Assembly (NCBI GenBank): GCA_023525715.1
Contig: CM042012.1
Location: forward strand, 64,019,205-64,083,204
Length of the DNA: 64,000 nt
Direction: 5' to 3'
Source: Cichorium intybus
Lineage: Eukaryota > Streptophyta > Magnoliopsida > Asterales > Asteraceae
Positions 12,391 to 22,816 of this stretch are shown in pieces; within the stretch, counting starts at the first letter, position 1, and the number at the start of each line of letters is the position of its first letter. Both the position numbers and the translations under genes were made by a program. The notes under the pieces were generated by a model, which saw nothing but the letters and a program-made list of their open reading frames with translations, was not told the origin of the DNA and did no database searches.

Positions 12391-13496
12391 CCTTTCGGAT
12401 TTCATCTTCTATTGAGAGTGCTTCTCTCGAAGTCAATTACTTGACTCTGAGTATCGTCTCACTCAACCAGATGTTCTGAAGGTACGTTTCTGTCCATGTT
12501 GGTTTCTTTTGATGATTACTCCCACTGGTTTTAAGACCAGTTGTAAAATCAATCACTGTCACATAGACCGTATCTCGTCCTAAGGTTCTCTTAATTGGCA
12601 GCAACCGGGCTCACCAATGCTTCCAAGTAGTCGGATTGAAAATCCGTACCAACTATAGTGTTTTACCACTATTCGGTATGTCACCCCGATCATAACTACT
12701 TATGACGGTGATCAGTACTACTGGTCAAGAAAAGGTTATGTCAGTATTAAAACAGAAATCTGATTTCTGCTCTAAGCCTAGCGATGACTAAAGGTTATTT
12801 CACTTGGCTAATCCTGAACTCATTCAGGACTGTCCCAACTCCCACTGTCTCCTTAGAATATGAGTTCTTTCTAAAAGAGCTCTTTCTTTTCCATGTACAG
12901 CGGGATAGCCAGTGAAACGACATTTCCGATAAGGTTCAGGCTAGTCATGAGGTTCGGACGAACACTACAAGACCCTGGACCTTTAATGTACAAGTGGGAC
13001 AATCCCAGCTTTACATTTCAGACAGTGTCTGCAAAACCTACTTAGTTGAAGGATGTGGTTGGAATATGGTCTGACCGGTTTAGTATTCAATGTATCGGAA
13101 ATTAATTGACAATGTATCTCATACATTGAGGATCGAACTATTTCGACCAGTGCTCCATCATTTTCCCTAAGACACATTGTAACTATTAATGTTCTTGGAA
13201 GAGAATAACTGTGAAACATTTTCCCAGTTTATGTTGTCACTCAGGTTCTGTGGGTCTTGTACTTCCTTTGAAGTCCTTGAACTTGTTCAAGGTTTCAATT
13301 CAATCACTTATTCTAATAAGCGAAACCATATTTGTCATACCGATTGACAAATATCGCGGAGTACAACCAATTGTGTTCTATTTGAGGATTCGAGCAGTAC
13401 ACATCAACTGATGTGTTTGTTGCTCCTAATCTAAATCTCTTTTACATCTCTATGTAAACTTATGACTTTGTTAATTCTGTTCAAGACTTGCAATCT

Positions 13497-13745
13497 TCAG
13501 TTGACTCTAAGTCAACTGATTCTAAAATCCTGTCCTTTGGATCTTTGGGTGATTCATTTCTTGCCACATGTGCTTTATAAAGAACTTAATCATCATCTGA
13601 CTCTAAGTCAAATGATTCCAAAGTCCTGTACAACTGGATCTTTGCTTGATTCATTTCTTAACACATTAAGAACTCAATTCATCATGTGACTCTAAGTCAA
13701 ATGATTCCAAAGTCCTGTCCAACTGGACCTTTGGTTGAATTGATT
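13497..13745 (-). repeat. Three tandem units of about 90 bp, each with a TCTAA-loop hairpin
   Basis: Units beginning near 13497, 13590 and 13680 share GACTCTAAGTCAA, then GATTC and a TCCTGT...GGATCTTTG segment. Each GAC-TCTAA-GTC core is a hairpin with its own flanking arms (TCAGTTGAC/GTCAACTGA in the first, ATCAT/ATGAT outside an internal loop in the others). Confidence 0.7.
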
Positions 13746-15241
13746 CTTATAATATTGACTTTAACAATCATAAGGAGCACAATTCCTAAAATCCAAACAC
13801 TTTGGATGTATCAATATTCAAGTTATCACTAATCATGCATTCAACCCAATCATACAACATTTCAAGGATATTTCAAACAACATGTGTTAAAAGAAAATTG
13901 ACAATTTTATTAAAACAAAATCCTTGAACAATGTGTTATATGATAGGCAATGTCATATGCATCTGATGAGCTAATAACATGATTTCAACATCTAACTAAA
14001 CTCTAAAACTGCATGAGCTTCAGATCCAATCTGAATATGCTCCTATGCAACAACATCCCACATCCTACAGAGTTCATGCATACAGAGCAAATGTGAGAAA
14101 CACATCCTGTATCAAGGAACTAAGGATCAGGTGTTCTGAGTTTTAAGATGTTCCTGAGTTGCCAAACTGTTCGGCTTCGGAGCATTTTCCAATCTTTCCG
14201 TGACTGTGTCCCACCCTGTTGATTCCCAGTTTGAACCATCGAGGAACCGGTCCAGACGATTTGGATCATTTCTTGATGTGTCCTATTACTGGACACAATC
14301 CTGAAGCAGCTGAATCAATGGAACTATGCTTCTCTATGAACGACTCATACAGAGTCAACATTGCATGCATATCCACGATTGTCTTATCTGGTTTCCCTTC
14401 CTGTACATCAGGATGAACGGATCAGCGAGCCGAGTTAATGCCTTAACTCCCGATCAAAAGGGGACCAAATTTATACAGTTCACCTATGTGTCTCTCAGTC
14501 TTGAGAACATGTGAACCGGTGCTACTTCCTGCACACTTCAAACTCTTTGAAGATCTTAGCTCGTCCTTTCTCAACCAGTTCATGAAACTTTTCCACAACT
14601 AGCTGTGTTAACTTATCTGACCCCGGGAATTCTAAATTCCTGTGGAAATCGGGGTCAATGATCAAAAGTATTAAGTAACGAACTTTCCTTGACTTAACAA
14701 TCAAAGGGTCATGCTCATCACAAGCTACTGTGTGATGTCATGCTTTAGGGAGCGGACACTTAGTCAGATATGGCTTGCTAGCAAAACAGAGAACTATTCT
14801 CTATTTATGAAGCCATACCATATAGTTAAGGCCAGTCAGCCTTTCCATATTTAGCAAGTGCTTTCTGATGCTCTCAGAAATGGGTGAAGGAGGAGAGGGA
14901 GGAGAATAGACACTTGATTCAGACATCTACAATAACCAGAATTTTATTAGTTTAATTTATCCTTTTAAATAATTACCCAATATATTATTTATTAAAGCTA
15001 GGACCCAAAATACCCCAACTATGGTGTGAAGAGGGATGCCGTAATCACAACATAATGGTCATTAAGGTAGATAATACACTTATCAATTTCATCTTATGAA
15101 ATTCCTAGATCTGTTGAGACACATTGAACTATTCAATGGCATGTTTAGTCTCGGATGTGCCCCACTGTTTGTGACTGGGATGCCGAGGATCACAAACCGG
15201 GTGTGAATAAGCATGCAAATTAGCTTGGTACTCTTGAAGTC

Positions 15242-15303
15242 GATTGCCATCTCTAATTAACGTGCCGGTTAACCACACACGCTCCGTTAATAATGACAAA
15301 ATC
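15242..15303 (-). other. Conserved-apex hairpin, copy 3
   Basis: The inner stem is ATTAACG (15256-15262) with CGTTAAT (15285-15291), and the outer arms are GATTGCCAT and ATGACAAAATC, pairing with mismatches. The apex on the minus strand is GAGCGTGTGTGG, then TTAA, then CCGGCA. Confidence 0.75.
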
Positions 15304-15315
15304 AAGAAACCCATT

Positions 15316-15385
15316 GCAAGTCTTTGTGAACCCCTATTGGTGTCCCGGTTAACCACACACGCTCCACCAATGTTTCACAAATTGC
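15316..15385 (-). other. Conserved-apex hairpin, copy 4
   Basis: The inner stem is ATTGGTG (15336-15342) with CACCAAT (15365-15371). The outer stem is TTTGTGAA/TTCACAAA, extended by GCAA/TTGC. The apex is as in copy 3, with one change in the last part (CCGGGA). It lies only about 80 bp from copy 3 yet has an unrelated stem sequence. Confidence 0.75.
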
Positions 15386-16159
15386 AATGTGCAATTTCAT
15401 GGATTAGCACCAATTCACATTTTTAACCTAAAGTAACTAGATTGGGTTTTGTTCAAAGTTCTAGTACTTTCAATTATAGCATTATACTTTTAAGAGGCTT
15501 AGCGGTTCTATCAAATCCGTTCGGCTAACGACACTCGACTGACCAGGAGAGCGGTGGGTAAGAGTGGATACCCATTAGACTAACATTTTATAGTCAGTCG
15601 CCTTATACCCTCTTTATAGGACAGTTTTGTGAATGAGGCCTACTTGCGGTAAGACTAACCAATTTTGCCTTATATATAAATAATTAACTTTTAATCATAA
15701 ATATATAATATATATTTTAATCTTATTAAAATATTTTAGAATTAATTTAATCATAATTTTCACAAATTTTAAACAATTTTTGGAAATTTAAATTAATTCT
15801 TTAAGCTGATTTAATTGATTTTTTAATTAACAGTTAATTAAACTAATTAAATCTAAGATAGATTTTATGAAATTAATCAAATTAATTTTACTATCTAGGG
15901 CCCCACATTTTCGAAAAATACAAGCCAACAAATATGGTTTCCAGTTATTTATTAGATACAGATACCAAAAATAACAACCTACTTATAAAAGACAAGTAAA
16001 TCAAGCAAATCAAGGGGGGAATAAAGGGGTGGCGGCTAGGGTTAGGAAACCCTAGCCTAGGCCACGAAATTAAGGCAATTCCAAGAGGTTTTTTTCGCAA
16101 AAACTCAAGGCAAAAAATCATCTAAGCAGTTTATATCAATTCACAAGAAAACAGTCTAT

Positions 16160-16171
16160 GCTCTGATACCA
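16160..16171 (-). promoter_or_regulatory. Primer binding site of the LARD-like element
   Basis: The minus strand reads TGGTATCAGAGC one base inside the 5' LTR. This is the usual complement of the 3' end of initiator methionine tRNA in plant LTR elements. Confidence 0.9.
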
Positions 16172-16172
16172 C

Positions 16173-16939
16173 TGAAGGGTTTTCTAGCAAACAATGAACA
16201 CAAAAATACCTATGGTTCACATGCAACCCTAGAAAGATCTATGTTTTCTTCTCTGAAGATAATAAACTAATATCTAAAGGCCAACAATAATTTCTAAATA
16301 TCAAAACAGAAGAACCAACCTTTGAATCTTGTTCTTGAAGCTAGCAGCAAAAGTATACTGCCTCAGATGCAAGTCATACCCACAGCAATGGAGAAGACAG
16401 TCCAGCAGAGTTTTTCTGGTGAAAGAGGCACAGGTTTTAGGGTGGCCAGGTGCCTCCTTTTATAGCCTCCAAGGGTTACAGCTGAAACCCTAAGGAGCCT
16501 CCTTAATGGGCAAGCCTGTTAACCATTTGGACAAGGCTTTCCATAACCCTAATTAGGGTTTCGAAATATGAGTGTATCCACTCATAATTTCGCCAACTTA
16601 GGCTCCTGGCTACTGGCTTGCCAGTTATTCAAATATTGAATAAATACAAACCAGTCCCTACACTTTTAATTAATTAATTTAATCACTGAATTAAATCCAA
16701 TTAATTCTAGATTAGATCTTAATTAATTATTATAGTTTCTAATTAATATATTAACACTTAAATATATTAATAAACCATTTAATTAATTCTATTGATTTAT
16801 TAAGAAATTAATCAATCAACCTTTTACTCTACCGAACTCTATCCTGACCTCCAGCTATGAGGGCAACCCAAATGGACTTTGCTTCAATTAACAAGATAAA
16901 TATAGTTGTAAAGTCATGGCTTAGACACCTAATCCAACA
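16173..16939 (-). repeat. 5' LTR of the nested LARD-like element
   Basis: A 767-bp repeat of 9570-10302, with TG...CA ends, the primer site on its inner side and the target duplication (16940-16944) on its outer side. Confidence 0.93.
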
Positions 16940-16944
16940 CTATC
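16940..16944. other. Target site duplication CTATC, right copy
   Basis: It matches 9565-9569. On the minus strand the duplicated bases fall within the Asp-Ser codons of the host element's protease. Confidence 0.92.
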
Positions 16945-19080
16945 CATGTACCATTTTGAATCATACCGCTCATTTGACATAACCTGTAATCAATCAAGAA
17001 GAAGTTAGTACCCAATCAATCTTGGGTCCTCAGGGTAAGCAAAGGATTCTTGGATCCATTTTTCTACGGCCTCTTCAGTAATTTCATTAGCATTTAAATT
17101 AATTAGATTCTCCGAAGATTCATGTGATGAACAAGATTCCGAAGTGTTTGAGCAGGATTCCGAAGAGCTTTTAGTTAAAATGGATGAGTCCGAAGTGACT
17201 GACAAAATGGCAGACTTCGGAACCCGTTTTTGAATGGATTATTTTGACTTCAAGGTTTTTGAAGTTTTCTTTTTACTTGAAATATTTGACGTTATTGAAG
17301 ATTTTGAAGTTTTTGTTCTTGCAGTTAAGTTTTCTTTCAAATCATTCATTTTCCAATTTTGTTTTGGTTTTTCAATTGTTGACTTCGTTGAGATTGAGCT
17401 GCACAACGTAGAGGTACAAAGATACTCTTCGTATGCCATTTTAAAGTCATTTAGTGAAAGATTCTTATCTTTAAACAGATCCAAATTTTTGTCTAGCCAT
17501 TGATGGAATGTATCTATCAAATTGTTTCTTTTTGAAAATGTTTTCTTAGTGGGTTTTTGAAATCTTGGATTTGGAAAGTTAGGTTTTGCAGGAGTGAAAG
17601 TTGGTTTTTCATTTCGACTTTTGACTTCTGAGATTTTTGAACAAACGGGTTTTGTACCAGAAGTGGAAGCAATTGTTTCATTTTGTTTCAAATTTCCTAA
17701 GGGAACTTTTCTTTTCACAAGATTCAAAGTTTGTTTGGTTTTCAAGTTCGCAACAATAGGTTTTTGAATTGGTTTTGAAATTACTATTGTTGGTTTTGAT
17801 TTTGGTGGAACTTGTGGTCTTTTCAAAATTTGAGATTTTTGTACCGTGGTTTTGTTGGTAAATCCTTTTGATTTTGACACTGCTTTTTCTGAATTTTGTG
17901 ATAAAGGTACACACTCACAAGATTCCATCAATTGAAATATATCCATCTTCGGAGCTGTGGGTTTTTCCACAACTTGAATTTGTTTGTAGTTTTGATTTGT
18001 GTAAATGTGATCGTCGTTTTTGAGATGCAATAAGTGTGACATATTTTCAGGTATCTTCTCTTTTTCAAAACAAAGACGATTATACACGTTGTGACCATAT
18101 AGGTCTTGTTTTCTTATATTAATTTTCACTTCCATTCTTTGATTCATTTCGTTTTCGACCATTTTGGAAGATGATAAAAATCCTTCGTTTGTAACCATGG
18201 AGTTATCTTTTTCAAGAAGTTTTTGTAAATCGTTGTCAATTGAGGGAAATCCACCGGGTTTTACAAAAATTGTGTTTTTGAAATAAGAAACCTTAGGATA
18301 GATATAGGCCACTTTGACTAGTTTTTTTGAATTGTCCTTAAGATATTTATCATAAAAAGCGCATTCATCTGTGATTTGCATTTTGGAGTTTGAAGTTTCT
18401 TTGGTTTCAAAAATTTTTGATTCACAACCCATTTTTGTTTTTCCTTTGTCCACCGAAGACAGTTGTGAAATGTCTTCGGAGGTCGATTCGGATACAGAGG
18501 ATGACTTTAATAATGTCAAATAAGAACAATCAATTTCCTCCATGTCCGAATCGCTTTCAGAATCCTTTTCAGACAAGTTATTAACAAATTCCTTTTCTTT
18601 TGTTTTAATTTGAGGTACAGCCTTTTTCAGGATGGGAATTTCTTGCGGCAATATTTTCAGTAAATTATCAGCAGTTAGATGTTTTTCTATAGATATCAGG
18701 CCATGTTTGTATGAGGGATTTGTAACTTCCGAACCTGATACTATGGATTCGCATTCATAGGATATACTATCAACTTCCTTTAATTTGAACTCAATGAAAG
18801 GCAATAGTTGTCTATGTTGGACATTGCAAACATCAGCTTAATAATAAATTCTAGTAATATGCGCATACAATCGTTTGGCTGTTTTACAAAATATGTTTCG
18901 CTGTTTCAGGATTACATCATGATTGTTTAAAATTTTTTCTCTATTTTCTTCTAACAAGGAGATTCTAAGATTGGATTTTTCTAGTGCTAGCTTTAGACTT
19001 TCTACTCTCCCCCTCAAGCTTAGAAGCTCCTTCTCAGTGAGTACTTCCCTATTTTTAGCATCAATGAGTAATTTATGCAT
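16945..19080 (-). pseudogene. Extended Gag C-terminal region and protease N-terminus of the SIRE-like element
   Basis: One frame runs through three open stretches (18838-19080, 17239-18804, 17005-17205), separated by single in-frame stops at 18838, 17239 and 17005. The first is a coiled coil (heptad-like Leu, Lys and Glu, with KELLSLRGRVESLK). The middle is a long Lys/Ser-rich, low-complexity linker with acidic patches (DSESDSDMEEIDC) and a basic Lys/Pro part. The last is Ser/Glu-rich. The final codons before the LARD insertion encode WYM and the protease Asp. Sirevirus Gag proteins are often extended with coiled coils. I recognise no enzyme domain in this linker. Confidence 0.7.
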
Positions 19081-19106
19081 TACAGAGCAATCACGAGTTA
19101 TTTCAT

Positions 19107-20626
19107 TTATACTTGGTAAGAATGAGAAATAGGAATTTTAAAAGACGAAAGAAGTTTTGATACCTGTTCTGGGATTGTTAGGCGAGTGTCATTTGCCATC
19201 AAGCATATCTCCTCATCATCATTAGAAGAGTCTTTAAACCAAGTCTTCGGAGTACCAGCAGCAATCATCTCAAATCCCTCCGAAGTCACAAACCCAAGAC
19301 CCGTAGTCGCTTCAACCTTCAACATTTCTTCATCATTCAACTTCTCCGAAGTGTCCTTTAGAAAGCTCTTACTAACATCATATGCCATGAAAGCACTATG
19401 AGATGGCTTTCTCACTTCGTCATCATCTGAGTCCGAAGACCAAACCTGATAAAATCCTTGACGATCATCAGCAGCCATTAAAGCTAGGTCTTTGGTCCTC
19501 ACTCTAACTTCCTCTATTTTTCTTGTGTAGTATGCTTCGTCCTTCACTTGTGGTTTCTTTTCGTTTTGCTTGCGAAGCATGCAGTCTTTTGCAAAATGAT
19601 TCTTGCCATGGCAATAGTTGCAATCATAACCAGAATCACCTGAGACCTTTTTCTCTTCAGTCTTTTCTTTGGATGACTCCGAAGCCGGTTTTTCAGATGG
19701 CTTCGGGGTTGACAATTTTAAGTTTTCCTCCTTCGGAGTGAATATTTCTGGTTTAGGTTTGGAGTTGAAGTTTGATTTGTTGAAATTCTTCACAAATGGT
19801 TTCCCAGATTTGTTCTTGAAGAAGGGCTTCTTGAATCTACGATTATTGGCGGCATAGAGAGCAACAGTTTCTCCATTATCATCCACCATATAGGCAGCAA
19901 TGTCTTCATCACTTGATTCTTCATCCTCTTTTGACACGAGGGCAAGTGGTCCAGAACCAGCCATTTCACTTCTTTGACCCACCACATCGGGTTCGTGTGA
20001 TTTCAATAGATTGTATAGGACAGCCAGCTTGTATTTCTCAATATTCTCATAGGATTTGACCATGAGCATGATTGGCCTCCACTCCTTGCGAAGACTATAA
20101 AGAAATTTGATATTTATCTCTTGTTGGCTTCTAGTTTCCCCATACTTGTCTAGGGTGTAAATCATGTTGCTCAGACGTTCGTAACAGGCTTCTAAGGATT
20201 CATTTTCTTCTTGCTTAAAGTTTCCGAAGTCTGTAAGGATTTCTTGAACTTTGCTGGTATGGAGGATTTTATCTCCTCCAAAACGGAGTTCGAGATTGTC
20301 CCACATCTCTGTTGCAGATTTCGCATCAGCAATGTGATGGCTGACATCAGGACCCAGACCACTTCGCAGTTCACGCATGGTCCGTTCATCGTTTTCAAGC
20401 TTCTTCATGTCAGCTCCGTCAGGGACAACAAAACGCCAGCTATGTCTGTGTGTGGTCCTTCAGTCACAGACCTCCATAAGTCCTTATCGAGTCTGATAAG
20501 ATAATCCTTCATTCGGCCAGCCCAGTAGTCATAGTAAGAGGTTACTAAAATAGAGGCTTTTGTAGCAGAACCTATAAGGTTTGCGTAGTTAAGCATGTTA
20601 GCATAGGTTGCTGTAGAATCAGTCAT
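19107..20626 (-). pseudogene. Ty1/copia Gag (capsid and nucleocapsid)
   Basis: The start is the ATG at 20626 (MTDSTATYAN). The first part, with LIRLDKDLWRSV, is typical of the plant copia Gag N-terminus (UBN2/retrotran_gag). A frameshift near 20410-20440 moves the reading to the frame that runs from 20408 to 19107. That part contains MWDNLELRFGGD and QEENESLEACYERLSNM, followed by a Lys-rich tail and one CCHC zinc knuckle, CNYCHGKNHFAKDC (about 19580-19625), which binds RNA in nucleocapsid. The protein would coat the RNA genome in virus-like particles. The frameshift makes this copy non-functional. Confidence 0.88.
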
Positions 20627-20773
20627 TTTGATGGATTTCAACTGGATCTTTTCAGTAAAAAACAAGTAATAGAGAATTGCAACAGTTGCGGAAGGCTAGA
20701 AGCGAGTATCGATTCAATTCTAGAACTGAAGCAAATGAATTCGAGCTCTATCAACAGGTTTTTGAGCTGACTC

Positions 20774-20785
20774 GCTCTGATACCA
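20774..20785 (-). promoter_or_regulatory. Primer binding site of the SIRE-like element
   Basis: The minus strand has TGGTATCAGAGC two bases inside the 5' LTR, complementary to initiator tRNA-Met. Confidence 0.92.
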
Positions 20786-20787
20786 CT

Positions 20788-21278
20788 TGTTGAGTGTTGG
20801 AATCAGTTGATAGATGAATTAAAACAAAGATTATACCAATAACACAATCAATCACACAAGAATATAAGAAAGTTAAATGAACAAGGTGAAAGTGGATAAC
20901 ATGTGACGAATGCTTGATTATAAGATGTGGTTTTACAATGGGGTTTTCTATGTTATTGTTTTTCAATCTCGTAATCACTCATTCTACATGGCAAGGTATC
21001 ACTGATATTTATACTGAATCGGTGATACGAATAGTACAACTATTACAGAGAATATCCTATCAGTGTACTAGCCAATAGGATAAGAGATTCATGCAACACG
21101 TATTGTATTAAACGCGTGCACACAAACGACTGATGGACAGGTTGTGAAGTCTTCAGATCCTCCATGCGTAGCACTTCGGAGTCTTCAGACTTCAGGGTCT
21201 TCTATTTGTTTATTACTTCGGGGCTTTAGGCAGATAGACTTCGGATAGTTGAGCACTTCAGCACAAATAGTCTCAACA
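20788..21278 (-). repeat. 5' LTR of the SIRE-like element
   Basis: A 491-bp LTR with ends TGTTGAG and CTCAACA, a perfect 7-bp terminal inverted repeat. It matches 1-484. Confidence 0.93.
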
Positions 21279-21499
21279 TAAAATCCTAATAATAAGGAAT
21301 GAGTTAAATGTGAAATTTCATCAGTACCCTTATGTCCATTTATAAGTTACAATTTGACAAGATTGAGTTTCAAAATTTACATAATCAGCGACTTGATTTT
21401 AGCCTTTGATCATGACATTTGGAGGGTCTAGATTTGTTTCACGTTCTCAACCTTTTAGGCATACTCAATTTATTCTACCTCTCTCTTTCTCTCTCTGTC

Positions 21500-21503
<4 letters not shown>
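21279..21503. other. Unassigned sequence between the copia element and the TA tract
   Basis: About 225 bp of AT-rich sequence ending in a short CT-rich run (21479-21502). I see no gene or element end in it. Confidence 0.5.
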
Positions 21504-21704
<201 letters not shown>

Positions 21705-22816
21705 TAAATATCAAATGGGAACCAAATTTTTCCTAGAAACCTAGGAACCATTTAATAGCCATTAGATCAAATATATATATGGTTGAGATGGACAGTGGCA
21801 TTTTTGTAATTAATGGAACCCAGCTTCAATTTTGCACGGGTGAGATAAGGCGATGGAGGGTAAATTAGTCTTTGACTAAACCGATCGTGTCACCTCTCAA
21901 TATTATATCCCGTGAAATCAGCTTTTATTATGCTACGTATATCAATTAATTAAGCGGATGAATCATTTCCAAAATTATCGAGCATAAAATTTGGGTTCCG
22001 TTCCAACAAAGTTTCTTCGTCTCAAAGCTCTCTGAAGACGAAGGTGATTCAAAGGTGAAATTGTTTTTCCGTTCTTTGCAATGCAGCAGTAATCTATGGT
22101 TTTTGTTCCGTTCCAACAAGGTTTCTTTGCAAACGTGTTTTTATTGTGATTTTGAAAAAGATTTCAATGTTTATCTTTCTATAAGACTTTGAATTCGTAT
22201 TTCGGTTCTTAATCTTAACCCTAATTATATATATATTTTTTGAATTGAAATATACACTTGTGTTTTCAGTATTCTTGTGTGTATGTGTTCTGAAAATAGT
22301 TTGTATCTTGTTTAGTTAAAAACGAGTTCAATTTGTTTAGTCGGATAGAACACTCAAAAGGGTTTTTCATTCCCCGATCGCAACCCTAAATCAATTATTT
22401 TTTTCTATTAAGCAAATGGTGATGTGTTGTTTGGGTTTGTATTTTACAGGCATTGGAGATAAAAAAAGTCACACAATGGTGAACAGAGGTATATCATAAT
22501 TTTAAACTTTGGTTGTTGTTGATTTCCTTTATATACTTTATATTTTTTGCAGTGTATGGTAGAAGGAGTGAAAGGCAGCGTAAGAAGGCTTTGAGAAGAT
22601 TTTCAAATCTTCAGAATGATCCACTAGTCATTGAAGACGATGTTCAAGATCCTGAAGTCGAAGCTGAAGATCAAGGAAATGATATTGATCAGGGTGTAGA
22701 TGTTCAACACGAACCTGAGTTACTAGACAATGATAATGATGAAGATACTGAGGTTGAAGACGACACCGATGTACAAAACAACCAAGATGGAAATAATAAT
22801 ATATCTGAAATTCAAG

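Larger units (their letters stand above)
10303..16172 (-). other. Coding-free interior of the LARD-like element, dense array of short hairpins
   Basis: No ORF is supported on either strand. By eye the interval holds dozens of perfect inverted repeats with 6-10 bp arms and 2-8 base loops. Examples, given as outer bounds: 11793-11811 (8 bp), 12028-12046 (7 bp, loop ACTTT), 12431-12446 (6 bp), 12812-12829 (7 bp), 13110-13128 (8 bp), 13275-13292 (8 bp), 13307-13320 (6 bp), 13328-13354 (10 bp), 13399-13416 (8 bp), 13441-13458 (7 bp), 13497-13519 (9 bp), 14432-14449 (7 bp) and 14618-14657 (7 bp closing an inner 6-bp stem). The adjoining copia sequence does not show this density. The likely meaning is a folded, probably packaged, RNA. 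Confidence 0.75.
9570..16939 (-). mobile_element. Nested LARD-like non-autonomous LTR retrotransposon
   Basis: The element has LTRs at 9570-10302 and 16173-16939, both with TG...CA ends, a CTATC target duplication, a tRNA-Met primer site next to the right LTR and a polypurine tract next to the left one, so it reads on the minus strand. The 5.87 kb interior has no reading frame above about 80 codons and no recognisable gag or pol motif. Large coding-free elements of this form are called LARDs. The left LTR lacks about 30 bases present in the right one. I count about 15 other differences, near 2 percent and lower than for the host element's LTRs, which agrees with later insertion. The interior is dominated by short perfect inverted repeats. 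It must use proteins of another element to move. Confidence 0.93.
1..21278 (-). mobile_element. SIRE/Maximus-like Ty1/copia retrotransposon, degenerate, hosting a nested LTR element
   Basis: Two direct repeats of about 490 bp bound the element (1-484, cut by the window edge, and 20788-21278). Read on the minus strand the order is LTR, tRNA-Met primer site (20774-20785), Gag with a CCHC knuckle, a long Gag C-terminal extension, protease, integrase, reverse transcriptase, RNase H, a 2 kb spacer, a large env-like ORF, polypurine tract (485-497), LTR. The PR-INT-RT-RH order is Ty1/copia. The extra ORF after pol and the extended Gag are typical of the SIRE (Sirevirus) lineage. The LTRs differ at roughly 16 of 484 sites by eye, so the copy is not recent. 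Without the nested 7.4 kb element it would be about 13.9 kb. The coding part has several frameshifts and nonsense codons, so it is non-functional. The outer target duplication cannot be seen because the left end lies outside the window. Confidence 0.92.

Noticed and set aside
16160..16171. TGGTATCAGAGC occurrences as possible tRNA genes
   Set aside because: These 12-base words sit just inside LTRs (also 20774, 40638, 47475 and 48599) and are primer binding sites. No cloverleaf surrounds them.
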